Shown: positions 44,151 to 52,215, counted from the first letter of the stretch. The stretch is DNA of 64,000 bases from Pseudomonas iranensis (GCF_014268585.2 NZ_CP077092.1:620001-684000), one strand, 5' to 3'. Numbers and translations are program-made. Notes: generated by a model from the sequence alone, not told the origin.

Positions 44151-45218
44151 ATGACTGCCCTGAAGAACGACCGTTTCCTCCGCGCCCTGCTCAAGCAACC
44201 CGTTGACGTCACCCCTGTGTGGATGATGCGCCAGGCCGGTCGCTACCTGCCGGAGTACCGCGCCAGCCGCGCCCATGCCGGCGACTTCATGAGCCTGTGC
44301 ATGAATCCGGAGTTCGCCTGCGAAGTCACCCTGCAACCGCTCGACCGCTACCCGCAACTGGACGCGGCGATCCTGTTTTCCGACATCCTCACCATTCCCG
44401 ATGCCATGGGCCAGGGCCTGTACTTCGAGACCGGTGAAGGCCCGCGCTTCAAAAAAGTTGTCAGCACCCTGGCCGACATCGAAGCCCTGCCGATCCCGGA
44501 TCCGCACAAAGACCTCGGCTACGTGATGGACGCGGTCAGCACCATCCGTCGCGAGCTGAACGGACGTGTGCCGCTGATCGGTTTCTCCGGCAGCCCGTGG
44601 ACCCTCGCGACTTACATGGTCGAAGGCGGCTCGTCGAAAGACTTCCGCAAGACCAAGGCGATGCTCTACGACAATCCGCAAGCCATGCACCTGCTGCTGG
44701 ATAAACTGGCGCAGTCGGTGACTTCGTACCTCAACGGCCAGATCATGGCCGGTGCACAAGCGGTGCAGATCTTCGATACCTGGGGCGGCAACCTGTCGGC
44801 GGCGGCGTATCAGGAATTCTCCCTGGCCTACATGAAGAAAATCGTCAGCGGCCTTATCCGCGAGAACGACGGACGCAAAGTGCCAGTGATCCTCTTCACC
44901 AAGAACGGCGGCCTGTGGCTGGAAAGCATCGCCGAAGCCGGCGCCGACGCCCTCGGCCTGGACTGGACCTGCGACATCGGCAACGCCCGCGCCCGTGTCG
45001 GCGACAAGGTCGCGCTGCAAGGCAACATGGACCCGACCGTGCTCTACGCCAAACCGGAAGCGATCCGCACTGAAGTCGGGCGCATCCTCGCCAGCTACGG
45101 CAAGGGCAGCGGCCATGTGTTCAACCTTGGCCACGGCATTACGCCGGAAGTCGATCCAGAACATGCCGGCGCGTTCCTGCGTGCGGTGCATGAGCTGTCG
45201 GCTCAGTATCACGAGTGA
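44151..45218 (+). CDS. hemE: Uroporphyrinogen decarboxylase
   Basis: 355-aa TIM-barrel enzyme of heme synthesis (uroporphyrinogen III to coproporphyrinogen III). Signature 1 [16 protein letters not shown] at residues ~21-36; signature 2 [17 protein letters not shown]. The Asp in [12 protein letters not shown] and the His in [10 protein letters not shown] are the catalytic residues. Followed by a strong terminator. Confidence 0.98.
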   Translation: MTALKNDRFLRALLKQPVDVTPVWMMRQAGRYLPEYRASRAHAGDFMSLCMNPEFACEVTLQPLDRYPQLDAAILFSDILTIPDAMGQGLYFETGEGPRFKKVVSTLADIEALPIPDPHKDLGYVMDAVSTIRRELNGRVPLIGFSGSPWTLATYMVEGGSSKDFRKTKAMLYDNPQAMHLLLDKLAQSVTSYLNGQIMAGAQAVQIFDTWGGNLSAAAYQEFSLAYMKKIVSGLIRENDGRKVPVILFTKNGGLWLESIAEAGADALGLDWTCDIGNARARVGDKVALQGNMDPTVLYAKPEAIRTEVGRILASYGKGSGHVFNLGHGITPEVDPEHAGAFLRAVHELSAQYHE

Positions 45219-45228
45219 TCAGCGCACA

Positions 45229-45265
45229 ATAAAAAACGCCCGGCCAATGCCGGGCGTTTTTTTTT
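45229..45265 (+). terminator. Intrinsic terminator of hemE
   Basis: AAAAAACGCCCGGC / GCCGGGCGTTTTTT stem with a CAAT loop and long T-run, 11 bp after hemE. Confidence 0.92.
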
Positions 45266-45293
45266 GCACGATCCAATGTCGGACAAAGATCAA

Positions 45294-45386
45294 CTGTGGG
45301 AGCGAGCCTGCTCGCGAAAGCGGTGTGTCATTCAACACTGATGTTGCCTGACACAGTGCATTCGCGAGCAGGCTCGCTCCCACAGG
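45294..45386. repeat. REPIN (inverted REP pair)
   Basis: CTGTGGGAGCGAGCCTGCTC and its complement, spacer of about 52 bp. It lies between hemE and the MFS gene, at the edge of the conserved backbone. Confidence 0.9.
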
Positions 45387-45394
45387 GTTTTATG

Positions 45395-46669
45395 TCAGGC
45401 TCTGACGCCCTGCAACGGCGGCAACTTCGCCAGCTTCAACGCCACCAGCAGGGCAATCAGCAACAACGCACCAATAAACAAGCCGATCCCGTTCCACCCG
45501 CCCAGATGCCAGAACACCCCGCCCGCCGTCCCGGCAATGCTCGACCCGGCGTAATAACTGAACAGATACAGCGACGACGCTTGACCCTTGGCGGTCAGCG
45601 CGCGCCGGCCGATCCAGCTGCTCGCCACCGAGTGCGCGGCGAAGAAGCCGAAGGTGAACACCAGCATGCCGACGATCACCAGCAACAACGAAGTGAACAT
45701 GGTCAGTGCCAGTCCGGCGAACATCAGTGCAATCGTCGCCCAGAGCACTTTGCGCCGCCCCAGTTTGTCCGCCAGCGAGCCGATCTTGGCCGAGCTGTAG
45801 ATACCGGACAGGTAGACCACCGAGAGCAAACCGACAAACACCTGATCGAGGTTGTAAGGCGCCGCCAGCAAGCGGTAGCCGATATAGTTGAACAGCGTGA
45901 CAAACGCGCCCATCAGCACAAACGCTTCAAGAAACAGCAGCGGCAGGCCGGCGTCGCGAAAGTGCATGGTGAAGCCGTCGAGCAGGCTGCGCGGGTGCAG
46001 CGAGCGGGCGCGGAAGTTGCGCGACTCCGGGAGTATCTTCCAGAACACCGCCGCTGCGACCAGCGCCAGACCGCCGATCACCAGCATCGCCGTGTGCCAG
46101 CTGACGAAGTCGATCAGCACGCCGGTGATCAAGCGTCCGCTCATCCCGCCGATCGCGTTGCCGCCGATGTACAAACCCATTGCCAGGCCGATGTGCTGTG
46201 GATGGATTTCTTCGCTCAGATAGGTCATCGCCACCGCTGCCAGGCCGCTCAATGACAGGCCGATCAGCGCGCGCATGATCAATACACCGTGCCAGCTCGG
46301 CATCATCGAACTGGCGATGGTGCACAACGCGGCAGCGAACAGCGCCGCGACCATCACTGGTTTACGGCCGATGCGGTCGGAGATCGGCCCGGTGATCAGC
46401 AGACCGAAGGCCAACATGCCGGTCGCCACCGAGAGGATCAGGCTGCTCTGCGCCGCGTTGATCCCGTATTCGTGGGACAGCAGCGGCATCATCGGTTGCA
46501 CGCAATAGAGCAGGGCAAACGTCGCAAAGCCGCCACAGAACAGCGCCAGCACCGTGCGCATGAACGCCGGCGTGCCTTTTTCGATGTAGATCTCCTGCAG
46601 CTCGGCGCGGGCATCGTCGTCGGCTGCGGGCGGGATTTCGTGGGCAAGGGGCGCGACAGCAGTTTTCAC
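45395..46669 (-). CDS. ynfM: MFS transporter, YnfM type
   Basis: 424-aa 12-TM major facilitator. From memory it is closely similar along its length to E. coli YnfM: FATFALLYCVQPMMPLL, GPISDRIGRKPVM, GLSLSGLAAVAMTYLSEEIHP, GNAIGGMSGRL, FAAHSVASSWIGRRA, KGQASSLYLFSYYAGSSI. Substrate not established; drug or arabinose efflux type. I chose the GTG at 46669 (MKTAVAPLAHE) with GAGG 6 bp upstream rather than the ATG 15 codons earlier. Divergent from a LysR gene, as E. coli ynfM is from ynfL. Confidence 0.88.
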   Translation of the reverse strand: MKTAVAPLAHEIPPAADDDARAELQEIYIEKGTPAFMRTVLALFCGGFATFALLYCVQPMMPLLSHEYGINAAQSSLILSVATGMLAFGLLITGPISDRIGRKPVMVAALFAAALCTIASSMMPSWHGVLIMRALIGLSLSGLAAVAMTYLSEEIHPQHIGLAMGLYIGGNAIGGMSGRLITGVLIDFVSWHTAMLVIGGLALVAAAVFWKILPESRNFRARSLHPRSLLDGFTMHFRDAGLPLLFLEAFVLMGAFVTLFNYIGYRLLAAPYNLDQVFVGLLSVVYLSGIYSSAKIGSLADKLGRRKVLWATIALMFAGLALTMFTSLLLVIVGMLVFTFGFFAAHSVASSWIGRRALTAKGQASSLYLFSYYAGSSIAGTAGGVFWHLGGWNGIGLFIGALLLIALLVALKLAKLPPLQGVRA

Positions 46670-46736
46670 TTCAGACCTCGGAGAGCACAGCCGGGCAGGC
46701 AATGAAAAAATCATATAGCTGGCTAATGTTTCTATC

Positions 46737-46746
46737 CAATATATTG
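46737..46746. promoter_or_regulatory. Candidate LysR operator in the ynfM-lysR intergenic region
   Basis: Perfect 10-bp palindrome CAATATATTG, nested inside the larger dyad CTATC...GATAG (46732-46763), in the AT-rich 118-bp gap between the divergent genes. LysR regulators usually bind such an A/T dyad to control the divergent partner and themselves. Confidence 0.5.
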
Positions 46747-46787
46747 TTCGACCTGTTTGATAGCTTCAGCGACCCAATGGTAATCCT

Positions 46788-47690
46788 TTGGAACTGCGTC
46801 ATCTGCGTTACTTCATCGCCGTCGCCGAAGAACTGCATTTCGGCCGGGCCGCACAGGTGCTGGGCATCTCCCAGCCGCCACTGAGCCAACAAATCCAGGC
46901 GCTGGAACAGCAGCTCGGCGCACGTCTGTTCGAGCGCACCAATCGTCGGGTCGAGTTGAGCGAGGCCGGTCGCCTGTTTCTGCAGGAAGCGCGGCTTGTG
47001 CTGGCACAAGTCGACAAGGCGGCGGATGTTGCCCGGCGTGCGCAACTTGGCGAGCTGGGTGAGTTGAAGATTGGCTTCACCTCGTCGGCACCGTTCAACT
47101 CGACCATTCCGCAGGCGATTTTTTCCTTTCGTCAGCGCTTTCCGGCGGTGCATCTGAATTTGCGCGAAATGAGCAGCACCATGGTCGCCGATGCCTTGGT
47201 GGACGAGTCGATCGAAGTCGGCATCATGCGCCCGCTCGGATTGCCGGATTCACTGAGTGTTGTGGAGTTGATGCGCGAGCCATTGGTGGCGGTGCTCAGT
47301 TCCAAGCATCCGTTGGCCCAAGGCAGCGACGAAGGCCTGTTTCTCTCGGCGCTGGCGCTGGAGCCATTCGTGTTTTTCCCGCGCAGCTATGGCAGCGGAC
47401 TCTATGCGCAACTTCTAAATCTGGCCCGTGACGCCGGCTTCAGCCCGCACTTCGCTCAAGAGGCTGGCGAGGCGATGACCATCATCGGTCTGGTGGCGGC
47501 GGGCTTGGGTGTATCGGTGCTGCCAGCGTCCTACCAACGCATGCGCATCGACGGCGTGGTCTACCGTCCGCTGCTCGATCCCGAAGCGATTTCGGCGGTT
47601 TGGCTGGTGCAGCGCAAAGATCAGAAATCACCGATGGCCAAGGCGTTTGTCGAACTGCTGACGCGCAAGGTTGAGCCCCTGACGGTGTGA
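46788..47690 (+). CDS. LysR-family transcriptional regulator (YnfL-like)
   Basis: 300 aa: N-terminal winged helix-turn-helix (MELRHLRYFIAVAEELHFGRAAQVLGIS, QPPLSQQI) and periplasmic-binding-protein-like effector domain. The start is a TTG at 46788, giving exactly the family N-terminus. Divergent from the MFS gene, so it most likely controls that exporter. Confidence 0.88.
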   Translation: MELRHLRYFIAVAEELHFGRAAQVLGISQPPLSQQIQALEQQLGARLFERTNRRVELSEAGRLFLQEARLVLAQVDKAADVARRAQLGELGELKIGFTSSAPFNSTIPQAIFSFRQRFPAVHLNLREMSSTMVADALVDESIEVGIMRPLGLPDSLSVVELMREPLVAVLSSKHPLAQGSDEGLFLSALALEPFVFFPRSYGSGLYAQLLNLARDAGFSPHFAQEAGEAMTIIGLVAAGLGVSVLPASYQRMRIDGVVYRPLLDPEAISAVWLVQRKDQKSPMAKAFVELLTRKVEPLTV

Positions 47691-47702
47691 AGGCCGCTGG
47701 TG

Positions 47703-47796
47703 CTTTCGCGAGCAGGCTCGCTCCCACAGTTGATCTCGGGTCAAAACCGAAGTTGCGGATGACCCTATCTCCTGTGGGAGCGAGCCTGCTCGCGAA
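47703..47796. repeat. REPIN, outward-facing arrangement
   Basis: TTTCGCGAGCAGGCTCGCTC and its complement around a 45-bp spacer. Immediately follows the LysR stop. Confidence 0.9.
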
Positions 47797-47835
47797 GACG
47801 CCGGAAGCCGCAGCGCAGAAAACCCAGAATGCTGA

Positions 47836-48279
47836 CTAAGGCAACCGCACCAAATCCCCCTTCAAAGCCACCCGGGTAACAAAAACTCCTGCCCTGCACT
47901 CGTAGGTATTCAAATCCTTGCGCACATGCTGGTCGTAGTAACTGACGATATTCACAACCGCATTCGCCCCGACCCGCTTGGCATCAGCCTGCAATTTGAT
48001 CAGATTCGACTGCAGCACCCATTCACAGGAAGCCTGATCGCTCTTGTTGAAGCCGTTGGTTTTCAAATCACTGACCACCCCTTGGCGCAGCAACTGCTGA
48101 GTGCCCTGCGGCCCGTTGCCGATCAGGTAGAACTTCACACTGCCATCCAGCCGACCGGCGCGAATCGCGTCCGACAGCACGGTTTCGAAAGGCATGTACA
48201 TGAGGTTGGTGGCATTGCTGGCACTGGGCAGCAGGGCGATAAGCGCAGCGGCCATCAGGGCTTTCACTTGCATGGTCAT
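47836..48279 (-). CDS. Small secreted protein, paralogue of 52439-52882
   Basis: 147 aa with a clear signal peptide (MTMQVKALMAAALIALLPSASNA). The mature part has [44 protein letters not shown] and TYECRAGVFVTRVALKG. The two Cys are conserved with the paralogue, about 45-50% identical by eye. Family members in Pseudomonas are sometimes annotated as excinuclease subunits, but nothing here supports that. Function unknown; probably periplasmic. AGGAG ribosome site upstream. Confidence 0.8.
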   Translation of the reverse strand: MTMQVKALMAAALIALLPSASNATNLMYMPFETVLSDAIRAGRLDGSVKFYLIGNGPQGTQQLLRQGVVSDLKTNGFNKSDQASCEWVLQSNLIKLQADAKRVGANAVVNIVSYYDQHVRKDLNTYECRAGVFVTRVALKGDLVRLP

Positions 48280-48459
48280 CTCCTTTGACGGTGAAAGGGA
48301 ACTGCGAGGGCAGGTACTGAGCCGGGACCTGCTTAAGCGAGTGTAGATGGTGCAAGGGAGCGAGGGGATTGCAGAGAGCTACATTTCCCGTTACGGATCT
48401 GCCTTAGGGGAACGCTCGATTTTTGCGCAAAATCGCCTCTTTTCCAGTGAGTGCCACGG

Positions 48460-48695
48460 ATGCCTCTTCGATACCAGCCCAAGGAGGGCAGCGTGCTGAT
48501 TTGCGATTTCAGAGGCTATGAAGTGCCTGAGATGGTGAAAGTCAGGCCCGTTGTCGTTCTGCGTAAACACCGCAGCAATAGTCTGTTGGTGGGACTGTGA
48601 TGGCACTGAATATGGCGCCGAGAGGCGAAACGCCAGCCGTTGTCTGCCGATGCATTTCAAGCAATACTGCCTGCGTTCCCGAAAGGGGCTTGTGA
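48460..48695 (+). pseudogene. Frameshifted PemK/MazF-type toxin remnant
   Basis: The + strand frame from ATG 48460 reads MPLRYQPKEGSVLICDFRGY and then EVPEMVKVRPVVVLRKHRSN before a stop at 48598. That is the start of a PemK/MazF endoribonuclease (the VLICDF strand and the VKxRPVVV strand with its conserved Arg). The homology continues two bases out of frame from 48594 as TVMALNMAP, matching the usual TVVPLSTTAP strand, then decays to a stop at 48693. No antitoxin gene is visible. Broken by frameshift and degraded at the 3' end. Confidence 0.6.
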
Positions 48696-48771
48696 GACTC
48701 TGAGGATCCTGGGCAACCAGCCATTGCAGAGCCAGGCAGGTAATCGGCGATGACAAGCCAACCTGTCTGTG

Positions 48772-48795
48772 AAAGGGCGCCAAACGGCGCCCTTT
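48772..48795 (-). terminator. Intrinsic terminator next to the truncated gene copy
   Basis: AAAGGGCGCC / GGCGCCCTTT with an AAAC loop: a 10-bp perfect stem, 14 bp beyond the stop of the 3'-end fragment at 48810. It is probably the original terminator of the gene now ending at 52439, left behind by the islet. A second, similar hairpin lies at 52344-52370. Confidence 0.7.
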
Positions 48796-48809
48796 GTCAT
48801 TTCTGGCGT

Positions 48810-48945
48810 TTACTGAACCTTCGCCAGATCACCCTTCAGCGCAACGCCCGCCATGATCGCGCCGGCGTGGCATTCGTAGGTTTGCGCGTCCTTGCGCTCG
48901 TTGCGCTTGTAGAAGCTGACGATGTTGGTCACGGCGTTGGCGCCG
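48810..48945 (-). pseudogene. Truncated 3' end of the small secreted protein gene (direct-repeat copy 1)
   Basis: 136 bp identical to 52439-52574 except for two substitutions (48849 and 48915). It encodes only the last 44 residues ([11 protein letters not shown] to KGDLAKVQ) plus stop, with no start or signal peptide. Similarity ends abruptly at 48945. It is the left boundary of the islet and shows where the intact gene once ended. Confidence 0.88.
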
Positions 48946-48968
48946 TCGTTGTTTCACGCTATCTCCGG

Positions 48969-49223
48969 CTAGATAGTCATCTCTTGCTGTAGCCGCCAGC
49001 CAATCACATCCAGTAAATCGCAACCATCGCGCAGAGACGTCACCAGCACCTTCGCCAGCTCACTGTAGATGCCCTCCTGGTGCGACAGATTTTCCAGCAG
49101 TTGCGTTGCCGTTCTAATGCGATGCGCTGCCGTTTCGTGCAAAACATCCAGAGGTGCTTGGGTGTCGATCAGTAGCGAGGCGATTTTGCAGTCGATGCCG
49201 GTGATGGGCAGATATCGATCCAT
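48969..49223 (-). CDS. Small protein of unknown function
   Basis: 84 aa, not recognised. Mostly helical and acidic, no TM or signal peptide. It begins MDRYLPITGIDCKIASLLID and contains HETAAHRIRTATQLLENL. The ATG at 49223 has an AAGGAG site 10 bp upstream; a longer frame to 49340 lacks one. It follows the DUF6124-like gene by 56 bp in the same direction and is probably cotranscribed. Its stop is 23 bp from the islet boundary. Confidence 0.65.
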   Translation of the reverse strand: MDRYLPITGIDCKIASLLIDTQAPLDVLHETAAHRIRTATQLLENLSHQEGIYSELAKVLVTSLRDGCDLLDVIGWRLQQEMTI

Positions 49224-49279
49224 GAAAAAAGAACTCCTTTGGGCGGAAAGTGCGCTCACTCGGTGATAAAGAGGTTGGC

Positions 49280-49630
49280 TCAAGCAAGCACCAAAGGAGG
49301 TTCCAGATTGTCTAGCGCTCGGTTTAAGGCTAACTCGCACAGTACGGCAAGTTGCTGAATAGCTAGCGCAATGTGGCGCTGCGCTCCCTCCAGTTCGCTT
49401 GCCAGATCGGTGGCCATAACGTTCAGAGAAGCGATGTTTTCACAGGCGTGACACAGAATGGACTCGTTATCTACATCAGGAACGACGGTGAACATATGGC
49501 TGACTTCGCATAGGTTGCGCGCGCGTTTGCGGGCAAGGAGTTCGGTGGCGTCCTCTGATGGCATGGTTAGACCGGCGTCCGGCCCATGGGGCTTCGGTAG
49601 CTGCAGATGATCGGAATTGTCGTTTGTCAT
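49280..49630 (-). CDS. DUF6124-like protein
   Basis: 116 aa. The core FTVVPDVDNESILCHACENI, then NVMATDLASELEGAQRH and QQLAVLCELALNRALDNL, fits what I recall of the Pseudomonas-restricted DUF6124 family (function unknown, helical, soluble). The ATG at 49630 (MTNDNSDHLQLPKPHG) has an AGGGAG site; a 13-codon upstream extension is less likely. Adjacent small genes of this type are usually strain-variable. Confidence 0.72.
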   Translation of the reverse strand: MTNDNSDHLQLPKPHGPDAGLTMPSEDATELLARKRARNLCEVSHMFTVVPDVDNESILCHACENIASLNVMATDLASELEGAQRHIALAIQQLAVLCELALNRALDNLEPPLVLA

Positions 49631-49997
49631 TGGGCATCTCCCTGAAGGCTTAAAAAAAGCGGCGTCCATTCCAGTTTTTTCGTAGTTGATTTAATTGCGA
49701 TAAAGCGCTTTCTACCTAGTCAGTTATAGCCAGAAACTCCCTTATTTTTAATCAAAAAATTTAACATATATGTAATCAAATGATTCTTTTGGTTTGTTTG
49801 TACGAGTGATCTTCCATTGTTGTAGGAGTATTCCTATCTGTCGTGTCCGTTATTCAACATCAACTTAAACGCGTTTTGCGAATGTACAATCATTTTTTTG
49901 GCGGGGTTGTATTGTATTTCTTGCCGTAGCGCGCGTTTCTTGGGCGCAGCATTCGTTTGGCGTGCTCGAATATAACCATTGGTGGGCAGATATCTTG
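49631..49997. promoter_or_regulatory. AT-rich regulatory region upstream of the XRE-VUT pair
   Basis: 367 bp without a gene, far more AT-rich than the genome. It holds the dyad TAGGAGTATTCCTA (49823-49836; arms TAGGA/TCCTA), a possible operator for the adjacent XRE protein, and A/T-rich runs around 49740-49790 that could support promoters for the divergent transcripts. No single promoter stands out. Confidence 0.45.
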
Positions 49998-50603
49998 ATG
50001 CATAAGAAAGAAAAGACAGAAAAGCTTAAGAGGAACGTCAAATACCTCATTGAGAGTCGGGGTGAAACGCGTATGTCTCTATGTAATTCCAGTGGTCTCA
50101 CCAGGACGACTATTTATAATATTCTTGAGGGGCGGGTTGTTAATGTTCAGCAATCTACTATACGAAAAATATCGGACTTCTTTGGAGTGTCCTATAAAGA
50201 AATTGAAACTGTCGACTTTCAAGAGAAAGAAATAATCGAGTCTACAGTTTCTCTTCATGGGAACATGAATCCGGCTGCAGTGCCTGTCATCAGGGAAACC
50301 TGTCTTCTAAAGAATCTGGATAAGCGGATCGGTGAGTTGGTTGTATCTCACCCCTTGACATACTACTTCGGGTCAGCCAGCAATTTGATAGGTGTGTTGC
50401 TGGAGAATGAGATACACGGGGCGAATGAAGCAGGTGATCTTTTGATAGTCAAGAAAGGAGCCTCAACCGCCGGAGCGAGCAAGCTCATTTACGACAGAGA
50501 CACAAGGAAGCTGTACATAATGCCTGGCTCAGATTTTGACGCTAAAGCATTATTGGTTATAGGAGATTTGGTTGAGGAGAGATTTAATGTCGGGAAGTAT
50601 TGA
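49998..50603 (+). CDS. XRE-family transcriptional regulator with S24-like C-terminal domain
   Basis: 201 aa. The helix-turn-helix is at about residues 20-60 (MSLCNSSGLTRTTIYNILEG, VVNVQQSTIRKISDFFGVSY). The C-terminal ~80 residues (AGDLLIVKKG, LYIMPGSDFDAKALLVIGDLVEERF) resemble the beta fold of S24/LexA-like repressors, but no Ser-Lys dyad is evident, so it may be a ligand-sensing version. Start: ATG at 49998; a GTG 12 codons upstream is possible. It overlaps the transporter start by 17 bp. AT-rich, foreign codon use. Confidence 0.75.
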   Translation: MHKKEKTEKLKRNVKYLIESRGETRMSLCNSSGLTRTTIYNILEGRVVNVQQSTIRKISDFFGVSYKEIETVDFQEKEIIESTVSLHGNMNPAAVPVIRETCLLKNLDKRIGELVVSHPLTYYFGSASNLIGVLLENEIHGANEAGDLLIVKKGASTAGASKLIYDRDTRKLYIMPGSDFDAKALLVIGDLVEERFNVGKY

Positions 50604-51465
50604 GTCGGAAAACAATAAATATAAATTGCTTGGTTTTGTGGGGGACAAAAAGCTCGCGGTAATAATGGTTGTCTCAACAGGGAAGCTGATCAAAGTAAAG
50701 TTGGCGGAGTTACTGAAAAGCGATCTGATCGATGATCTCAGCAGGGCTGAAATCCGAAATATATACAGGAAATACTATTCCACAGGCTCGGCGTTAACCG
50801 CCTATGATATGACTGACCGAAATGAAAGGTCTTGGATGATTTATGTTGTTCTCAACCTTTTTCTACTGGTGCTATATGTCTTCTCGAATATTGGTGCTAC
50901 CAAGCTTATTTATTTTGAGCGGTTTGATGTCGTTTTGACACCTGGAGTTTTTCTCTATCCTTTCACGTTTTTAGTCGTTGACATGCTTAACGAGTTGTAC
51001 GGTTTCAAATTAGCGCGAAAGGCAATTTTCTTTGGTTTTATAAGTAATGCTTTGATAATTTTTTTGTTGAGTGCGGCAGAAAAGATGCCGGGATTACCGG
51101 GATGGAGGCTTGATGGAGCTTACAGTGAGGTGGTGTTGCACGTGTCTTCGGTGTTATTGGCCTCATCTGTCGCATTTTTGTTTTCTGAATATGCCAATTC
51201 ATATCTTTTATGTAGGATCAAGCAGCTGACAAATTCTAGATATCTTTTTTTGAGGGTGTTTTTTAGCACCTTCTTCGCTGTGTTGATAGACAGTGTCCTT
51301 TTTTGTGTTATTGCTTTTTATGGCGTTCTGGAAAACTCTGAATTGCTATCGGTAGTAATAGTTCAGATCACTGTGAAGATGTTCTTCGCTTTCTTCAATA
51401 TCCTCCCCGCATACGGCGCAAGGTCGCTTTTCAAGAGATTCGTGCCCGAAGCGCGAGTTATATAG
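50587..51465 (+). CDS. VUT/YhhQ-family transporter with N-terminal extension
   Basis: 292 aa. Residues ~100-285 form a six-TM VUT domain (queuosine-precursor transporter family) with NIGATKLIYF, PGVFLYPFTFLVVDMLNELYG and the Arg/Lys after it (FKLARKAIFFGF). E. coli YhhQ of this family imports preQ0/preQ1. The first ~90 residues are an added soluble domain (YKLLGFVGDKKLAVIMVVS, IKVKLAELLKSDLIDDLS) absent from YhhQ. The ATG at 50587 has a perfect GAGGAGA site located inside the upstream XRE gene, so the two are coupled. Confidence 0.78.
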   Translation: MSGSIESENNKYKLLGFVGDKKLAVIMVVSTGKLIKVKLAELLKSDLIDDLSRAEIRNIYRKYYSTGSALTAYDMTDRNERSWMIYVVLNLFLLVLYVFSNIGATKLIYFERFDVVLTPGVFLYPFTFLVVDMLNELYGFKLARKAIFFGFISNALIIFLLSAAEKMPGLPGWRLDGAYSEVVLHVSSVLLASSVAFLFSEYANSYLLCRIKQLTNSRYLFLRVFFSTFFAVLIDSVLFCVIAFYGVLENSELLSVVIVQITVKMFFAFFNILPAYGARSLFKRFVPEARVI

Positions 51466-51476
51466 TTATGGGGTAC

Positions 51477-51506
51477 GGGCGAGAGATCTCTCCATCTCGC
51501 CCTCTT
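51477..51506. terminator. Bidirectional terminator between the VUT gene and queC
   Basis: GGGCGAGA / TCTCGCCC stem with a 10-nt loop followed by TCTTTA, between the convergent VUT and queC genes. Confidence 0.75.
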
Positions 51507-51516
51507 TATGATCAGG

Positions 51517-52215
51517 TCAGGTTAAGCTCAACCTGTATCTCATGCTGTTCATAAACCTTTTCTTGTTTTTCAAAAACTCATTTAGCCCTTTCGATCGAAG
51601 GCTGCAGGCGTGACATTCGCCGCAGCCGCTGCCCTTTATCCCGTTGTAGCAAGACAGGGTGTGTTCGCGTACAAGTTCCAATTGGCCATGGTACTCGGCT
51701 AACGCCCAGGTTTCGGACTTTGTCAGCCACATCAATGGCGTTTCGAACTGTAATTGATAATCCATGCCTAGCTTGATAGCTGAATTCAAAGCCTTGACGA
51801 AATCATCACGGCAATCCGGGTAGCCTGAAAAGTCCGTTTCGCAGACACCTGTTATCACCGTCTGAGCTTGAACTTGATATGCATAAATCGATGCGAAAGT
51901 CAGGAACAAGATATTCCTGCCAGGTACGAACGTATTGGGCACTTCGTTGCCGGCTTCATTGGCTATCGGTACTGGAATGTTGTCCCGGGTGAGGCTGCTG
52001 ATTGTCAGTTCGTTGAGCAGTTTCAAGTCCAGCACGGTATGGGCGGCAACGCCCAGCGCTTGCGAAAGTTCGCGCGCCGCTTCGATCTCGGCGCGGTGGC
52101 GCTGTCCATAGTCAAACGTAATACAGTGAATTTCGTCGTACTTCGGCAGTGCGTGGATCAAACATGTTGTTGAGTCCTGGCCGCCGCTGAAAACGATAAC
52201 CGCTTTTTTACGCAT
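51517..52215 (-). CDS. queC: 7-Cyano-7-deazaguanine synthase QueC (enterobacterial type)
   Basis: 232-aa ATP-dependent enzyme making preQ0 from 7-carboxy-7-deazaguanine. PP-loop [10 protein letters not shown] (residues ~10-19), [37 protein letters not shown], and the zinc Cys set [19 protein letters not shown] are all intact. By recollection it is much closer to E. coli QueC ([20 protein letters not shown]) than to the usual Pseudomonas protein (SGGLDSATV). The ATG at 52215 has an AAGGACG site. Convergent with the transporter; likely a second, acquired queC. Confidence 0.93.
   Translation of the reverse strand: MRKKAVIVFSGGQDSTTCLIHALPKYDEIHCITFDYGQRHRAEIEAARELSQALGVAAHTVLDLKLLNELTISSLTRDNIPVPIANEAGNEVPNTFVPGRNILFLTFASIYAYQVQAQTVITGVCETDFSGYPDCRDDFVKALNSAIKLGMDYQLQFETPLMWLTKSETWALAEYHGQLELVREHTLSCYNGIKGSGCGECHACSLRSKGLNEFLKNKKRFMNSMRYRLSLT

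Noticed and set aside
48391..48783. 130-aa minus-strand open frame
   Set aside because: No domain. The opposite strand carries the PemK-like remnant, which explains the region better.
48829..49023. 64-aa minus-strand open frame across the islet boundary
   Set aside because: It is an out-of-frame reading of the truncated secreted-protein gene, Arg/Gln-rich and crossing the repeat junction.
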